Below are positions 19,608-29,373 of a DNA stretch of 64,000 nt, piece after piece; positions within the stretch are counted from its first letter, which is position 1, and every line of letters starts with the position of its first letter. The position numbers were made by a program, and so were the translations under genes. Below the pieces are notes generated by a model. It had not been told where the DNA came from. It saw only the letters and a list, made by a program, of their open reading frames with translations, and made no database searches. The DNA is from Bacteroidota bacterium (lineage in GTDB: Bacteria > Bacteroidota > Bacteroidia > Bacteroidales > NBLH01): the NCBI GenBank assembly GCA_025361565.1, contig JANYKN010000116.1:1-64000 (forward strand), given 5' to 3'.

Positions 19608-20753
19608 TTATTTCAAAATCATTTTATCATATTTTTTCCGGTACGCCTGATCCTCGTAAAAGATTACATTATTGTTTTGTATCGAAAAATTTATTGGGGC
19701 TGAGAGTTGAATTACTTTTAAAACCTGTTCAAAAGTTTCGGTCGTTAAGGTTCCGGAAAATTTATATTTTTTTAATTGTTCTTTATCAAAACTTATTTTT
19801 GCATTATATCGGCGTTCGAGCTTTACTGCCAAATCTCCCAGTTCTTCAGAAACTATAACCCATTTAGAATCTTTCCATGAAACAACTGGCACAGGATCTA
19901 TTTTCGGGATAACAACTATCTCTTTTGCAGGAACAGTTTGCACTTCTTTATTATTTTTTTTAGAATTTCCCTCTATTGGCTTTATTTTGGACTCTTTTAA
20001 ATAATAAGTTGCTGTTTCCTTAGGTTTTAGATAAATAATCGATTTGGTTTTATCCGGTGTTTCAATGGCAACTGAACCATTTACAAGGGTTGTTGTTACC
20101 TTGTTTTCTTCTGGATATGATTTTACATTAAATTGTGTTCCATAAACTTTAATGCTAATTCCTGATGTTCGAACTACAAATAATTTGTCATCAATGTGTT
20201 TAACATCAAAATAAGCTTCACCTTCAAGAAATACTTCGCGTGTTTCTCCTGAAAAAATTGACGGATATCTAAACTTGCTTCCGGCATTTAACCATATTTT
20301 ACTACCATCGCTGAGCGTTAATTGTGATTTGGCTCCCATTGGAACAGAAATTTCATTATAAATAGTGCCGGATAATTGACTGTCTTTCCTATAATCACTT
20401 GTCCAAATACCAGCAAAAAATGCTATAAATACAGCTGCAGCAGCAGGTATGGCAATTCGCCTGATTACCTTTCGCAGCATTTCTTGCTTCTCCTCGGCAC
20501 TCATTAAAAAGCGTGCTTTATAATAACCTGCCTTAACCCGGTTCCATCCTTCGGTTTTATTGTACCCCGAAGGAATTTGAGTTAATTTTGATATTTGATA
20601 AAATTTACGAAAACGCTCATAATATTTTAGGTTCTCATTACTTTCTTTTATCCAATTCAGAACATAGTCCCTTTCTTCATCCGTTGCCGACAAGGATATG
20701 TATTTGATTAGAATTTCGTCCATTTCTTGATATTCAAAATTATTTGCTTTCAT
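19608..20753 (-). CDS. FecR-family anti-sigma factor
   Basis: This 381-residue protein has a cytosolic N-terminal anti-sigma region (about 1-85), one membrane segment (about 90-108, alanine-rich) and a periplasmic FecR domain (about 130-225, with LSDGSKIWLNAGSKFRYPS and FLEGEAYFDV). A C-terminal DUF4974 domain (about 295-370, SFDKEQLKKYKFSGTL) follows. Such proteins hold an ECF sigma factor inactive until the STN domain of a partner transporter signals across the periplasm. The gene lies between the ECF sigma gene and the STN-type SusC. A lysine-rich linker near 260-285 between the two periplasmic domains is somewhat extended. Confidence 0.95.
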   Translation of the reverse strand: MKANNFEYQEMDEILIKYISLSATDEERDYVLNWIKESNENLKYYERFRKFYQISKLTQIPSGYNKTEGWNRVKAGYYKARFLMSAEEKQEMLRKVIRRIAIPAAAAVFIAFFAGIWTSDYRKDSQLSGTIYNEISVPMGAKSQLTLSDGSKIWLNAGSKFRYPSIFSGETREVFLEGEAYFDVKHIDDKLFVVRTSGISIKVYGTQFNVKSYPEENKVTTTLVNGSVAIETPDKTKSIIYLKPKETATYYLKESKIKPIEGNSKKNNKEVQTVPAKEIVVIPKIDPVPVVSWKDSKWVIVSEELGDLAVKLERRYNAKISFDKEQLKKYKFSGTLTTETFEQVLKVIQLSAPINFSIQNNNVIFYEDQAYRKKYDKMILK

Positions 20754-20903
20754 TTTATGTTGTTATTTATAAGACCCAAAATATATCAAAGTGGTTTACA
20801 AGGAAAATACATTAATTTTAAGATATTTTAACAAAAGCCAACAATTCCGATTCATAGATAAATTTCTATAAATCGACAAATTATTCAATTAAAAAAGGAA
20901 TGA

Positions 20904-21509
20904 TTATCGAAACAATACAATCGCAACAATCAATGGCACGTAGTCTTTCAAGTTTTCACGAAATCGCTGAAAAGCCCTGCCCATTTGCGTTTTTACTGTG
21001 CTGCTTGAAATTCCAAGTTTAGCAGCAATCTCGGAATAACTCAGATTATCAAAGCGGTTTAATTCGTATATTTCACGGCATTGCGAAGGTAGTGCATTTA
21101 AAATTTCCTGCGATTTTTCTTCAAGCTCTTTAACAATTAGATCAGAAATAGGAAAATCTTCAGTAAATGGATGTAAAATGTTTACATCATCTATGGCGTA
21201 GCTAACCAAATCCAGCTTGCTTTTCTGGGTTTTTAACTTATTTAAATATTTAATGCAGTTATTGTGGATACTCCGATACAAATAATTCTTCACAGAACTT
21301 TGAATTGTCAATTTGCTGCTGTTTTCCCAGAGATAAATGAAAATGTCTTCAACTATCTCCTCAGCAACCTGATGATTTCGAATAATACTCTCGGCATATA
21401 AACAAAGGCCGTCGTAATAGTGATCGAAAATTAGTTTAATGGCATCTTCGTCACCACTCAAAAGTATTTGAAGATATGAATCTTCACTGTATTTCAAATT
21501 TATTTTCAA
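20904..21509 (-). CDS. ECF RNA polymerase sigma factor (sigma-70 family, Bacteroidota type)
   Basis: This 201-residue protein has a region 2 (about 25-95, FDHYYDGLCLYAESII, then EIVEDIFIYLWEN) and a region 4 helix-turn-helix (about 140-190, LSYSEIAAKLGISSSTVKTQMGRAF). It ends in a short hydrophobic tail (PLIVAIVLFR). It should direct transcription of the SusCD-2 operon when released by the FecR protein encoded 150 bases downstream. Upstream on the minus strand, TACTTTTG (21583-21576) is a good -7 element, although the -33 element is weak. The intergenic region to the divergent sugar-catabolic operon is about 250 bases. Confidence 0.95.
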   Translation of the reverse strand: MKINLKYSEDSYLQILLSGDEDAIKLIFDHYYDGLCLYAESIIRNHQVAEEIVEDIFIYLWENSSKLTIQSSVKNYLYRSIHNNCIKYLNKLKTQKSKLDLVSYAIDDVNILHPFTEDFPISDLIVKELEEKSQEILNALPSQCREIYELNRFDNLSYSEIAAKLGISSSTVKTQMGRAFQRFRENLKDYVPLIVAIVLFR

Positions 21510-21688
21510 TTAATCCCTTCTATTAAGATATGCATGATAAAATCAAAGTTGCAATTAATAAATCAATTAGAGAAACAAAAGTAGGATAAAAAAGTAAAAT
21601 AATGAATATAAAGAGCTGCTAAATTGTATTTTAATAAGAATTCAAATGATTGTTTTCTTTCGTATACTTATTATTATATTTCGTTTTA

Positions 21689-21720
21689 TTTGTTTATTTA
21701 AATTTCAATTTGTAATTTTG
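21689..21720 (+). promoter_or_regulatory. Bacteroidota-type promoter of the tagatose-pathway operon
   Basis: TTTG (21689-21692), a 20-base spacer and TAATTTTG (21713-21720) match the consensus exactly. Transcription would begin near 21727, about 35 bases before the ATG at 21762. Confidence 0.75.
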
Positions 21721-21761
21721 CAAAAGATAATATATCAATACATCAATTTAATATCATTATT

Positions 21762-22955
21762 ATGAATATTCTTGGTTATAGTCTAGACGAATTAGAAAAG
21801 AGAGGAGCCATATTTACTGGGACAGAAATTGCAGGACAACCCGATTTATGGAAAAAAATATACTTCCAATTTGAAAAACAGCAGGAAGAAATTAAAAGTT
21901 TCTTGTCCAAATCAATCGATTCTGTTGATAAAATAATTCTAACTGGTGCGGGAACAAGTGCCTATATTGGGCTCTCCCTAAAAGGAATTTATCAAAACAA
22001 CACAGGAAAAACTACCGAACCTATTCCAACTACAGATTTGGTTACTCATCCTGAGGATTATTTTGGTAAAGAAACTTCTATACTTTTAATATCGTTCGCC
22101 CGTTCTGGAAACAGTCCCGAAAGTGTTGCTGCTGTTAAGTTAGCTGATCAAATCTGCAAAAAAGTCATCCATCTTATAATTACTTGCGATACAAATGGAC
22201 AACTTGCCAGGTATAAAACCAATTCCCAAAAGTATGTTTTCGTATTGCCTCCCGAATCGAATGATAAAAGCTTAGCTATGACCGGAAGTTATTCAGGAAT
22301 GCTTTTATCGGGAATTTTAATGGCCCATTACAAGAAAACGGTTGCAATGAAAGGTCAAATTGAAACTTTGTGTGCATTTGGTGAAAGGATAATAAAAGAT
22401 TATGCGGAATTAATTAAACAAATTGCGGAAAAAGATTATAAAAGAGCGGTATTTCTGGGCTCAGGACCATTATTTGGCACCGCCACAGAATCGCATCTGA
22501 AATTACAGGAACTGACCGATGGAAAGATTATTTGCAAAAATGAAAGTTTTTTAGGTTTTAGGCATGGCCCTAAAGCAGTTGTTGATGAGCATACACTGGT
22601 AGTCTACTTGTTTTCTAATTCGGAATATGTACAAAAATACGAGGTTGATCTGGTTAAAGCAATGACCAATGGCAAAAAACCTGCTTTTCAAATGGGCATT
22701 TGCGAAAATGAAATAAAGAACCTATCGCTCGATCTCCTTATTACTTTATCTGAAAAACCTAAGAAATTAAGCGAGGAATTACTTGCAGTTTGCCAGGTAA
22801 TTCCAGGGCAATTGATTGGATTTTTTAAATCCATGCATCTTGGAAATAAACCGGACAGTCCTTCGGAAAGTGGCTCTATTTCAAGGGTTGTACAAGGTGT
22901 GACAATATATGATTACGAAATAAAATCAATTAAAGAACTTGACAATCGATTATGA
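21762..22955 (+). CDS. agaS: AgaS-like SIS-domain sugar-phosphate isomerase/deaminase
   Basis: This 397-residue protein has two SIS domains: the first with ILTGAGTSAYIG (about 58-70) and LLISFARSGNSPES (about 108-122), the second with AVFLGSGPLFGTATESHLKLQELTDGK (about 226-252) and FRHGPKAV. Its length and motifs fit AgaS, which converts galactosamine-6-phosphate to tagatose-6-phosphate, releasing ammonia. The next three genes encode the kinase and aldolase that use the product, which supports this role over a glucosamine-phosphate enzyme. It is the first gene of a six-gene operon and overlaps the next gene by four bases. No lesion is seen. Confidence 0.85.
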   Translation: MNILGYSLDELEKRGAIFTGTEIAGQPDLWKKIYFQFEKQQEEIKSFLSKSIDSVDKIILTGAGTSAYIGLSLKGIYQNNTGKTTEPIPTTDLVTHPEDYFGKETSILLISFARSGNSPESVAAVKLADQICKKVIHLIITCDTNGQLARYKTNSQKYVFVLPPESNDKSLAMTGSYSGMLLSGILMAHYKKTVAMKGQIETLCAFGERIIKDYAELIKQIAEKDYKRAVFLGSGPLFGTATESHLKLQELTDGKIICKNESFLGFRHGPKAVVDEHTLVVYLFSNSEYVQKYEVDLVKAMTNGKKPAFQMGICENEIKNLSLDLLITLSEKPKKLSEELLAVCQVIPGQLIGFFKSMHLGNKPDSPSESGSISRVVQGVTIYDYEIKSIKELDNRL

Positions 22956-24217
22956 ACAAAGAATTAAGAAAAAGAGCGGCATTGGAAAATATGCCGCTTA
23001 TGGATTATATCCTAAAAAGAATTTCCCAAGTAGAAAAGGAATCGACGACTAATCGAACCATTTTTGCAGCATGCCCAAACTCCATTGCTGTTTTGCGCTG
23101 TGCGCTAAATTCTGCTAAAAGGAATAATGCACCTATCAAATTTGCTGCAACTTTAAACCAAGTCGATCTCGACGGCGGATATACAGGTTTAACGCAAATG
23201 GAATTTGTAAAGACCATTAAGCTTGAGGCTGCAAGAATTAATTTACAATCGCCTGTTATTGTTGCTGTTGACCATGGTGGTCCTTGGTTAAAAGATATTC
23301 AATCCAAAGAAAAATGGAATTTGGAAGCTTGCATGGATTGGATAAAAAAGTCATTTGAAGCATCTATTCAAGCAGGTTATGATTTGATCCACGTAGATCC
23401 TACTGTTGATATTTCTATTCCAAAAGGAGAAACTATAAAAATTGAAACGGTTGCTGAAAGAACTTTGGAACTTATAGAACATTGCGAAAAGTTCAGGGTA
23501 AAAAATGGTTTTCCAAGAATTGCATATGAAGTTGGAACAGAGGAAGTTCATGGTGGTTTGGCAGACATGAAGGTTTTTACCCTTTTCCTCGACTTACTAA
23601 AGAAAGGATTAAAAGATAAGGATTTGAAAGATGTTTGGCCATGTTTTGTTGTTGGAAAAGTGGGAACAGATCTCCACACAAGCACCTTTGATCCTGAAAT
23701 GGCTAAGCTCTTAACCAAAACTGTAAAACCTTATGGCAGTGTTATAAAAGGCCATTATTCAGACAATGTTTCAAATCCGCAGGATTATCCTTTATCCGGA
23801 ATGGGAGCTGCTAATATTGGCCCTGAATTTACTGAAAAAGAATATGAAGCCCTGATGGAGCTCGATCAAATTGAAAAACAACTATTTACTGAAGGGAAAA
23901 TTGCCAAAAGTGCTGAATTAAAATCAAAACTTTGGAAAGCAGTTATTGATTCGGACCGTTGGAAAAAATGGCTCAATGAATCTGAAAACCCAAACGATTT
24001 TTATTCCAATTCAAGAGAAAGGCAGGAATGGTTGATCAAAACCGGTTGCCGCTATATTTGGGAAAATCCGGAAGTTCTCGCTTCTCGTTCTAAGCTATTT
24101 TATCATTTGGAATCCAATGGCATAAATGCAACTAAAATACTTGAAAGTTCCATTGAAAAAAACATGGATAAATATTTCAATCAATTTAATTTAGTAAATT
24201 TAAACGATCTATTATAA
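22952..24217 (+). CDS. GatZ/KbaZ-type tagatose-1,6-bisphosphate aldolase accessory subunit
   Basis: This 421-residue protein has the family's usual length and hallmarks: ATLNQVDLDGGYTG near residue 67, VDHGGPW near 108, HVDPTVDIS near 148, YEVGTEEVHGG near 193 and KGHYSDNVSNP near 268. GatZ/KbaZ proteins stabilise and activate the class II tagatose-bisphosphate aldolase and have no clear catalytic activity alone. The start ATG overlaps the AgaS stop (ATGA), so translation is coupled. The catalytic partner is the aldolase encoded two genes downstream. Confidence 0.88.
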   Translation: MNKELRKRAALENMPLMDYILKRISQVEKESTTNRTIFAACPNSIAVLRCALNSAKRNNAPIKFAATLNQVDLDGGYTGLTQMEFVKTIKLEAARINLQSPVIVAVDHGGPWLKDIQSKEKWNLEACMDWIKKSFEASIQAGYDLIHVDPTVDISIPKGETIKIETVAERTLELIEHCEKFRVKNGFPRIAYEVGTEEVHGGLADMKVFTLFLDLLKKGLKDKDLKDVWPCFVVGKVGTDLHTSTFDPEMAKLLTKTVKPYGSVIKGHYSDNVSNPQDYPLSGMGAANIGPEFTEKEYEALMELDQIEKQLFTEGKIAKSAELKSKLWKAVIDSDRWKKWLNESENPNDFYSNSRERQEWLIKTGCRYIWENPEVLASRSKLFYHLESNGINATKILESSIEKNMDKYFNQFNLVNLNDLL

Positions 24218-24225
24218 AACAATAT

Positions 24226-25173
24226 ATGGAAAAAGAATTTGACGTTGTGGTTCTTGGTGAATTAAATGTGGACATAATCCTCAACGGGATTGAGAAATTC
24301 CCGGAAATTGGCAAAGAAATACTTGCCAATGAAATGACGGTTACATTGGGTAGCTCATCGGCAATATTTGCAAGTAACTTGAGTTCATTGGGCTCTAAAG
24401 TTGCATTTATTGGAAAGGTTGGCAATGACAGTTTTGCTGAACTGGTAAAAAATAGTCTGAATGGTAAAAAAGTAGACACAAGCCATGTTATAAGTTCATC
24501 TACTTTTAAAACCGGTGCAACAATTGTATTAAACTATTCCGAAGATCGCGCCAATGTTACCTATGCAGGTGCAATGAATGATTTAACAATCGATGATATT
24601 GATTTTGAATTTATTGCAAAAGCGAAACACTTGCATTTCTCCTCAATATTTATGCAGCCAGGAATTAAAAAGTCTATTCCTGAAATTTTCCGCAAGGCAA
24701 AAGAAATGGGACTAACCACTTCGATTGATCCACAATGGGATCCGGAAGAAAAATGGGAAATGGATTTGGAAAACATCATGCCTTATCTTGATATTTTTAT
24801 GCCAAACAAAAACGAACTCGGATTCATAACAAAATCAGACAGCATTGAATTATCAATTCAAAAGCTAAAACCATTGCCCCGCTTATTAATCATTAAAAAT
24901 GGAAGTGAAGGTTCCTTGTTGTGGGATGGCGAAAATCTTATCAAACAACCCATTTTTGCTAACAACCAAATTGTGGATTGTATTGGTGCAGGCGATAGTT
25001 TTAATGCTGGATTTATCAATAAATTTGTGGCAGGTAAAAAATTACTTGAATGTATAGAGTTTGGTGCCTTAACTGGAGCCTTAAATACCACAGCAGCGGG
25101 AGGAACAGGAGCATTTCAAAATTTGCAAAGTATTAAAGATATTACCAAGGAAAAATTCAATTATAATATTTAA
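24226..25173 (+). CDS. PfkB-family sugar kinase, probable tagatose-6-phosphate kinase
   Basis: This 315-residue ribokinase-fold protein has the N-terminal signature GELNVDIIL (about 9-17), a substrate-binding GSSSAIFASNLSSLGSKVAFIGKVGND segment (about 43-70) and the C-terminal catalytic/anion-hole motif CIGAGDSFNAGF (about 252-263). Its place between the AgaS/GatZ genes and the aldolase suggests it phosphorylates tagatose-6-phosphate to the 1,6-bisphosphate. PfkB members are hard to separate by sequence, so fructose or ribose specificity cannot be excluded. It starts eight bases after GatZ. Confidence 0.8.
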   Translation: MEKEFDVVVLGELNVDIILNGIEKFPEIGKEILANEMTVTLGSSSAIFASNLSSLGSKVAFIGKVGNDSFAELVKNSLNGKKVDTSHVISSSTFKTGATIVLNYSEDRANVTYAGAMNDLTIDDIDFEFIAKAKHLHFSSIFMQPGIKKSIPEIFRKAKEMGLTTSIDPQWDPEEKWEMDLENIMPYLDIFMPNKNELGFITKSDSIELSIQKLKPLPRLLIIKNGSEGSLLWDGENLIKQPIFANNQIVDCIGAGDSFNAGFINKFVAGKKLLECIEFGALTGALNTTAAGGTGAFQNLQSIKDITKEKFNYNI

Positions 25174-25177
25174 ATAT

Positions 25178-26002
25178 ATGATGTCACTTCAAGACAAACT
25201 GCTTCAGCTAAGAGAATCGAAACAGGCTATTTTGGCTACCAATTTTTATAATTTAGAAACATTGCAAGGTGTTTTAAAAGCAGCCGCTACGCTTAAAAGC
25301 CCAATCATACTGCAACTTTCTGAAAGTTCAATTGATTATATTGGTTTGAAAATAGCCGCAAAAATGGCATTCACTGCACTCAAAGAATTTGGTGTTGAAG
25401 GATGGTTACATCTGGATCATGGTGCTTCATTCGAATTGGCCGCCCGTTGTTTGGATGAAGGCTTTAACTCCGTAATGATAGATGCCAGCGAAAAATCATT
25501 CGACGAAAATGTCAGGATTACCAAAGAAGTGGTTAAACTGGCCGAAAAATATAAAGCCAATGTAGAAGCGGAACTCGGATTTGTTGCAAAATTAGGCCAG
25601 CAAACCGAAGGACATGGTTTTACACAACCCACCGAAGCACTTGAATTTGTCGAAAAAACAGGTATTAACGCATTGGCAATAGCAATTGGTTCAGCCCATG
25701 GATTTTACAAACAAGCGCCAAAACTTGAAATTGAATTACTGGCAAAAATAAAATCAAAGGTTCCAGTTCCTTTGGTTTTGCACGGTGCATCCGGTATTCC
25801 TGATGCCATGTTGCAGGAAGCAATTAAAAATGGAATTACTAAAATTAATTTGGCCACAGAAACCAAGAATACTTTTATGCTGGAACTGAAAAGACTTTTA
25901 ATGCAAACCGATGAAATTGATTTGCGTAAAGTTTTCCCAAAAGCTACTGAGGCTGTAACGGAATTAATTAGTTATAAGCTTAAGGTGATTTCTGGCAAAT
26001 AA
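25178..26002 (+). CDS. Class II ketose-bisphosphate aldolase (GatY/KbaY-like)
   Basis: This 274-residue protein has the zinc-binding and catalytic motifs of class II aldolases: WLHLDHG (about 76-82), VEAELGFV (about 128-135), IGSAHGFY (about 168-175) and VLHGASGIP (about 204-212), then ITKINLATE. It should split tagatose-1,6-bisphosphate into glycerone phosphate and glyceraldehyde-3-phosphate with the GatZ-like subunit. It begins four bases after the kinase gene. Fructose-bisphosphate as the substrate cannot be excluded by sequence, but the GatZ and AgaS neighbours favour tagatose. Confidence 0.85.
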   Translation: MMSLQDKLLQLRESKQAILATNFYNLETLQGVLKAAATLKSPIILQLSESSIDYIGLKIAAKMAFTALKEFGVEGWLHLDHGASFELAARCLDEGFNSVMIDASEKSFDENVRITKEVVKLAEKYKANVEAELGFVAKLGQQTEGHGFTQPTEALEFVEKTGINALAIAIGSAHGFYKQAPKLEIELLAKIKSKVPVPLVLHGASGIPDAMLQEAIKNGITKINLATETKNTFMLELKRLLMQTDEIDLRKVFPKATEAVTELISYKLKVISGK

Positions 26003-26052
26003 AAAGTTAATAAAATTGAAAATATTTTGACTTCTAAAATAAAAATCTAAAT

Positions 26053-27141
26053 ATGAAAAATCTATATCGTTTTACTACAATAATATATTTATTATTAGTC
26101 ACTTCCGTACTAATGGCGCAATCAGTTTCTGATTTAAAACTTAAAGATTATCGTCCCAAATCAATATACAAAACCCCAATTAGCAATATAAAAAAAGCAA
26201 AATATTCTGCCATTGATATGCATTCGCATCCGTATGCTAAAAGTGATCAGGAAATTGCTGAATGGGTTAAAACAATGGATGAATCAGGCATTGAAAAAAC
26301 CATCATCCTAACTATGGCAACAGGATATAAATTTGATTCTATTTATGCTGCCTATTCAAAATATGGAAAACACTTTGATGTGTGGTGCGGATTTGATTAT
26401 ACAGGTTATGATAAACCGGGGTTTGCTGCACGTTCAGTAAAAGAGCTGGAAAGATGCTATAAAGTTGGAGCAAAAGGCGTTGGAGAGCTGGGCGATAAAG
26501 GCGTTGGCGAAATATATTCTGAACCTCAGCCTGGTATTGGTTTGCATATTGATGATACACGAATGAAACCATTGCTGGCAAAATGTGCAGAACTTGGAAT
26601 GCCCATCAATATTCATGTTGCCGATCCAATTTGGATGTACGAACCTATGGATTCAACCAATGATGGACTGATGAATGCTTACGAATGGAAAATTGATCAA
26701 TCTCAAAAAGATTTTTTGGGTTTTGATGCCTTAATCCAAACGTTGGAAAATGCCGTCCGTGACAATCCCAAAACTACATTTATAGCTTGCCACTATGCCA
26801 ATTGCAACCATGATTTGGAAAAACTGGGCAGATTATTGGATAAATACCCAAACCTGTATGCCGATAATTCCGCCAGACTTTGTGAAGGTTCTGTCGTTCC
26901 TCGCTATACAGCTGCTTTTCACGAAAAATATCAAAATAAGATTTTATATGGCACAGACAATGACCCCGACAAAGAAATGTATAACATCACTTTCAGGGTG
27001 ATTGAATCGCTAGATGAGCATTTCTATGCAATTGATTTGTTTGGATATCATTGGGCGTGCAATGGATTAGGCCTATCAGATAAAACATTGAAGAAACTTT
27101 ATTATACCAATGCTATGAATATTCTTTACCGTAAAAAATAA
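26053..27141 (+). CDS. Exported metal-dependent amidohydrolase
   Basis: This 362-residue protein has a signal peptide ending Leu-Met-Ala-Gln (about 1-23). It then has the amidohydrolase-2 pattern: the metal-site pair IDMHSHP (near 55), INIHVADPIW (near 178), ACHYANCNHD (near 242) and LYGTDND (near 298). These match His/His, His, His and Asp ligands of a TIM-barrel hydrolase. Exported members of this family are uncommon among catabolic enzymes in sugar operons. Because the operon lacks a recognisable NagA-type deacetylase, a periplasmic deacylase or lactonase role is tempting, but this is inference only. It follows the aldolase by 50 bases. Confidence 0.75.
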   Translation: MKNLYRFTTIIYLLLVTSVLMAQSVSDLKLKDYRPKSIYKTPISNIKKAKYSAIDMHSHPYAKSDQEIAEWVKTMDESGIEKTIILTMATGYKFDSIYAAYSKYGKHFDVWCGFDYTGYDKPGFAARSVKELERCYKVGAKGVGELGDKGVGEIYSEPQPGIGLHIDDTRMKPLLAKCAELGMPINIHVADPIWMYEPMDSTNDGLMNAYEWKIDQSQKDFLGFDALIQTLENAVRDNPKTTFIACHYANCNHDLEKLGRLLDKYPNLYADNSARLCEGSVVPRYTAAFHEKYQNKILYGTDNDPDKEMYNITFRVIESLDEHFYAIDLFGYHWACNGLGLSDKTLKKLYYTNAMNILYRKK

Positions 27142-27215
27142 GTTTTTAAAGATATACATCAGTATTTTGAAAACTTCTGAGTTTAAACAAAATTTAATAT
27201 TTTAAAACTTTTGTT

Positions 27216-29282
27216 ATGAAAAAAACGATTGTATTAATAAGCTTGTTCTCTTTATTTCTGATTTCATGCAAAAACAATTCGAAGGTAAGCATTACCAGCA
27301 ATGCTATTCGAATCGATTTCAATGACAAATTGCAATCGAAAGTGAGTTTCAACAAAGAAGGTTCCAAAGCTTTAATGAATGATTTTAGCTATTCGGAATT
27401 TTTATCAACTACAAAAGGGGATTTTCTGGATTTTAAATTCAAGAAATCAGATGTTTCTGAAATTGAAGATAAATCAGGTAAAGCAAGCCAATTGAAAATA
27501 ATTGGCGTGTATGAACAAAATGAATATAAAGTAAAAAAAATTGTTACAATTACTGCATACAATGATTTTCCCGATATGCTTGTGTTTAAAACGCAATATA
27601 TCAACACTGGCAAAAAACGAATTAACGTAACAAGCTGGACAAATAATCATTATCAAATTGTAAGTGCTTCCGATTCACCAGCCTTTTATTCTTTTCAAGG
27701 ATCATCGTCTAGCGCACGTATGGACTGGGTTTTACCTGTTGATACCGGATTTTATCGTGAAAATTATATGGGTTCTACAGGTTCCGATTATGGCGGCGGA
27801 ATCCCAATCGTTGATTTATGGCGTAAAGATGCCGGAATTGCCATTGGCCATTTTGAAAATGTGCCAAAAATGGTTTCTTTACCAGTTCAAATGGATGCCA
27901 ATGATAGTTATTCAGAAATTGCTCTTTCTGAAAAATATCCAAATCAACATCTTTTTAATTCACTGGATACTATTAATACCATTGAATCATTTGTCAGCGC
28001 CCATTCCGGCGATTATTATAAAACCATGCAACAATACGCAGCCTTTATGAAAACAAGAGGATTTGTGATGCCGCCTTCTGAACCATCAGCTTTTGAGCCT
28101 GTTTGGTGCGCCTGGGGTTATATGCGTAAATTTACTGTGAATGAAATTCTCGGAACTTTGCCAAAAGTAAAAGAAATGGGCCTCAAGTGGGTAGATGTGG
28201 ATGATGGATACCAGATAGCCGAAGGAGATTGGGACGTTGACCGCTCTAAATTCCCAAATGGAAATAGCGATATGCGGAAATTGGTTGATAAAATCCATTC
28301 TTACGGTCTAAAAGCAAAACTCTGGTGGGCTCCGTTGGCTGTTGATCCGGGAGCCGCACTATATAAAAATAATCCCAATATAATTTTGCAAAATGAAGAT
28401 GGTTCTCCAAGATATATCACATGGTGGGACAGTTATTACATGTCGCCTTCTAACTCAAAAACCATAGAACATACAAAAAATATGGTTAAACTTTTCATTT
28501 CTGATTGGGATTACGATGGGTTAAAAATGGATGGCCAGCACCAAAATTGCATTCCACCAGATTATAGTTCAAAATCTAATTTGAATAATCCTGAGGAAGG
28601 TCCTGAAAAACTGCCTGAATTTTTCAAAATGATATTTGAAACTGCTCAACAGTACAAAAAAAATGTGGTCATACAAAATTGTCCATGTGGTGACGTGATG
28701 TCATTTTACCACCTACCCTATTTGAATCAGACAGTAGCTTCAGATCCAGTTAGCAGTAGACAAATAAGAAGTAAAGGAAAAACGTATAAAGCATTGATTC
28801 CAAATACTGCATACTATGGCGACCATGTTGAGTTGAGTGACAGCGCAAACGATTTTGCAAGCCAGTTTGGTGTTGGTGCGGTTTTGGGAACAAAATTCAC
28901 TTATCCAAAAGACAATCCTTTTGCATTTGAAGGTTCTTGCTTATTGACTCCAGCACATGAAAAAATATGGAAAAAGTGGATTTCGCTCTACAACCAAAAA
29001 ATGTTATCAAAAGGCGAATATCTGGGTGGATTATATGATATCGGGTATGATGTTCCCGAAACTCATGTAATTCAAAAAGGTGATACCTTATTCTACGCTT
29101 TCTATAGTCCAAATTGGGATGGAAACATAGAACTACGCGGATTAAAGCCTGGAAAATACAAAGCATTTGACTATGTCAACGACAAGGATTTTGGAAATAT
29201 TGAAGTTTCAGGTAGCAAAAATCCTACAATAAAAGGTCAATTTAACCGATCCCTTTTGATTGAGGTTTATCCGGCTAAATAG
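27216..29282 (+). CDS. GH36/GH27-type alpha-galactosidase or alpha-N-acetylgalactosaminidase lipoprotein
   Basis: This 688-residue lipoprotein (Cys18 after LFLIS) has a beta-sandwich N-terminal domain (about 25-280) and a TIM barrel with the clan D motifs: WVDVDDGYQ (near 327), AKLWWAPLAVD (near 367), YDGLKMDGQ (near 435, Asp is the probable nucleophile) and ASDPVSSRQ (near 510, Asp is the probable acid/base). A small C-terminal beta domain follows. It would remove terminal alpha-galactosyl or alpha-GalNAc residues outside the inner membrane. The tagatose-pathway genes upstream fit either sugar, with AgaS favouring an amino sugar. It is the last gene of the operon, before a two-way terminator. 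Confidence 0.85.
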   Translation: MKKTIVLISLFSLFLISCKNNSKVSITSNAIRIDFNDKLQSKVSFNKEGSKALMNDFSYSEFLSTTKGDFLDFKFKKSDVSEIEDKSGKASQLKIIGVYEQNEYKVKKIVTITAYNDFPDMLVFKTQYINTGKKRINVTSWTNNHYQIVSASDSPAFYSFQGSSSSARMDWVLPVDTGFYRENYMGSTGSDYGGGIPIVDLWRKDAGIAIGHFENVPKMVSLPVQMDANDSYSEIALSEKYPNQHLFNSLDTINTIESFVSAHSGDYYKTMQQYAAFMKTRGFVMPPSEPSAFEPVWCAWGYMRKFTVNEILGTLPKVKEMGLKWVDVDDGYQIAEGDWDVDRSKFPNGNSDMRKLVDKIHSYGLKAKLWWAPLAVDPGAALYKNNPNIILQNEDGSPRYITWWDSYYMSPSNSKTIEHTKNMVKLFISDWDYDGLKMDGQHQNCIPPDYSSKSNLNNPEEGPEKLPEFFKMIFETAQQYKKNVVIQNCPCGDVMSFYHLPYLNQTVASDPVSSRQIRSKGKTYKALIPNTAYYGDHVELSDSANDFASQFGVGAVLGTKFTYPKDNPFAFEGSCLLTPAHEKIWKKWISLYNQKMLSKGEYLGGLYDIGYDVPETHVIQKGDTLFYAFYSPNWDGNIELRGLKPGKYKAFDYVNDKDFGNIEVSGSKNPTIKGQFNRSLLIEVYPAK

Positions 29283-29315
29283 TTACCCATAAAAGTCATT
29301 CAATTTTCTGAAAGC

Positions 29316-29351
29316 AAAAAATGCCTTCTACTTATACGGAAGGCATTTTTT
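29316..29351. terminator. Bidirectional terminator between convergent operons
   Basis: ATGCCTTC (29321-29328) pairs with GAAGGCAT (29339-29346), flanked by an A-run on the left and a T-run on the right. It can therefore end both the rightward GH36 operon (stop at 29282) and the leftward kinase operon (stop at 29374). Confidence 0.85.
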
Positions 29352-29373
29352 ATATTAATTGTGAATACTGAGA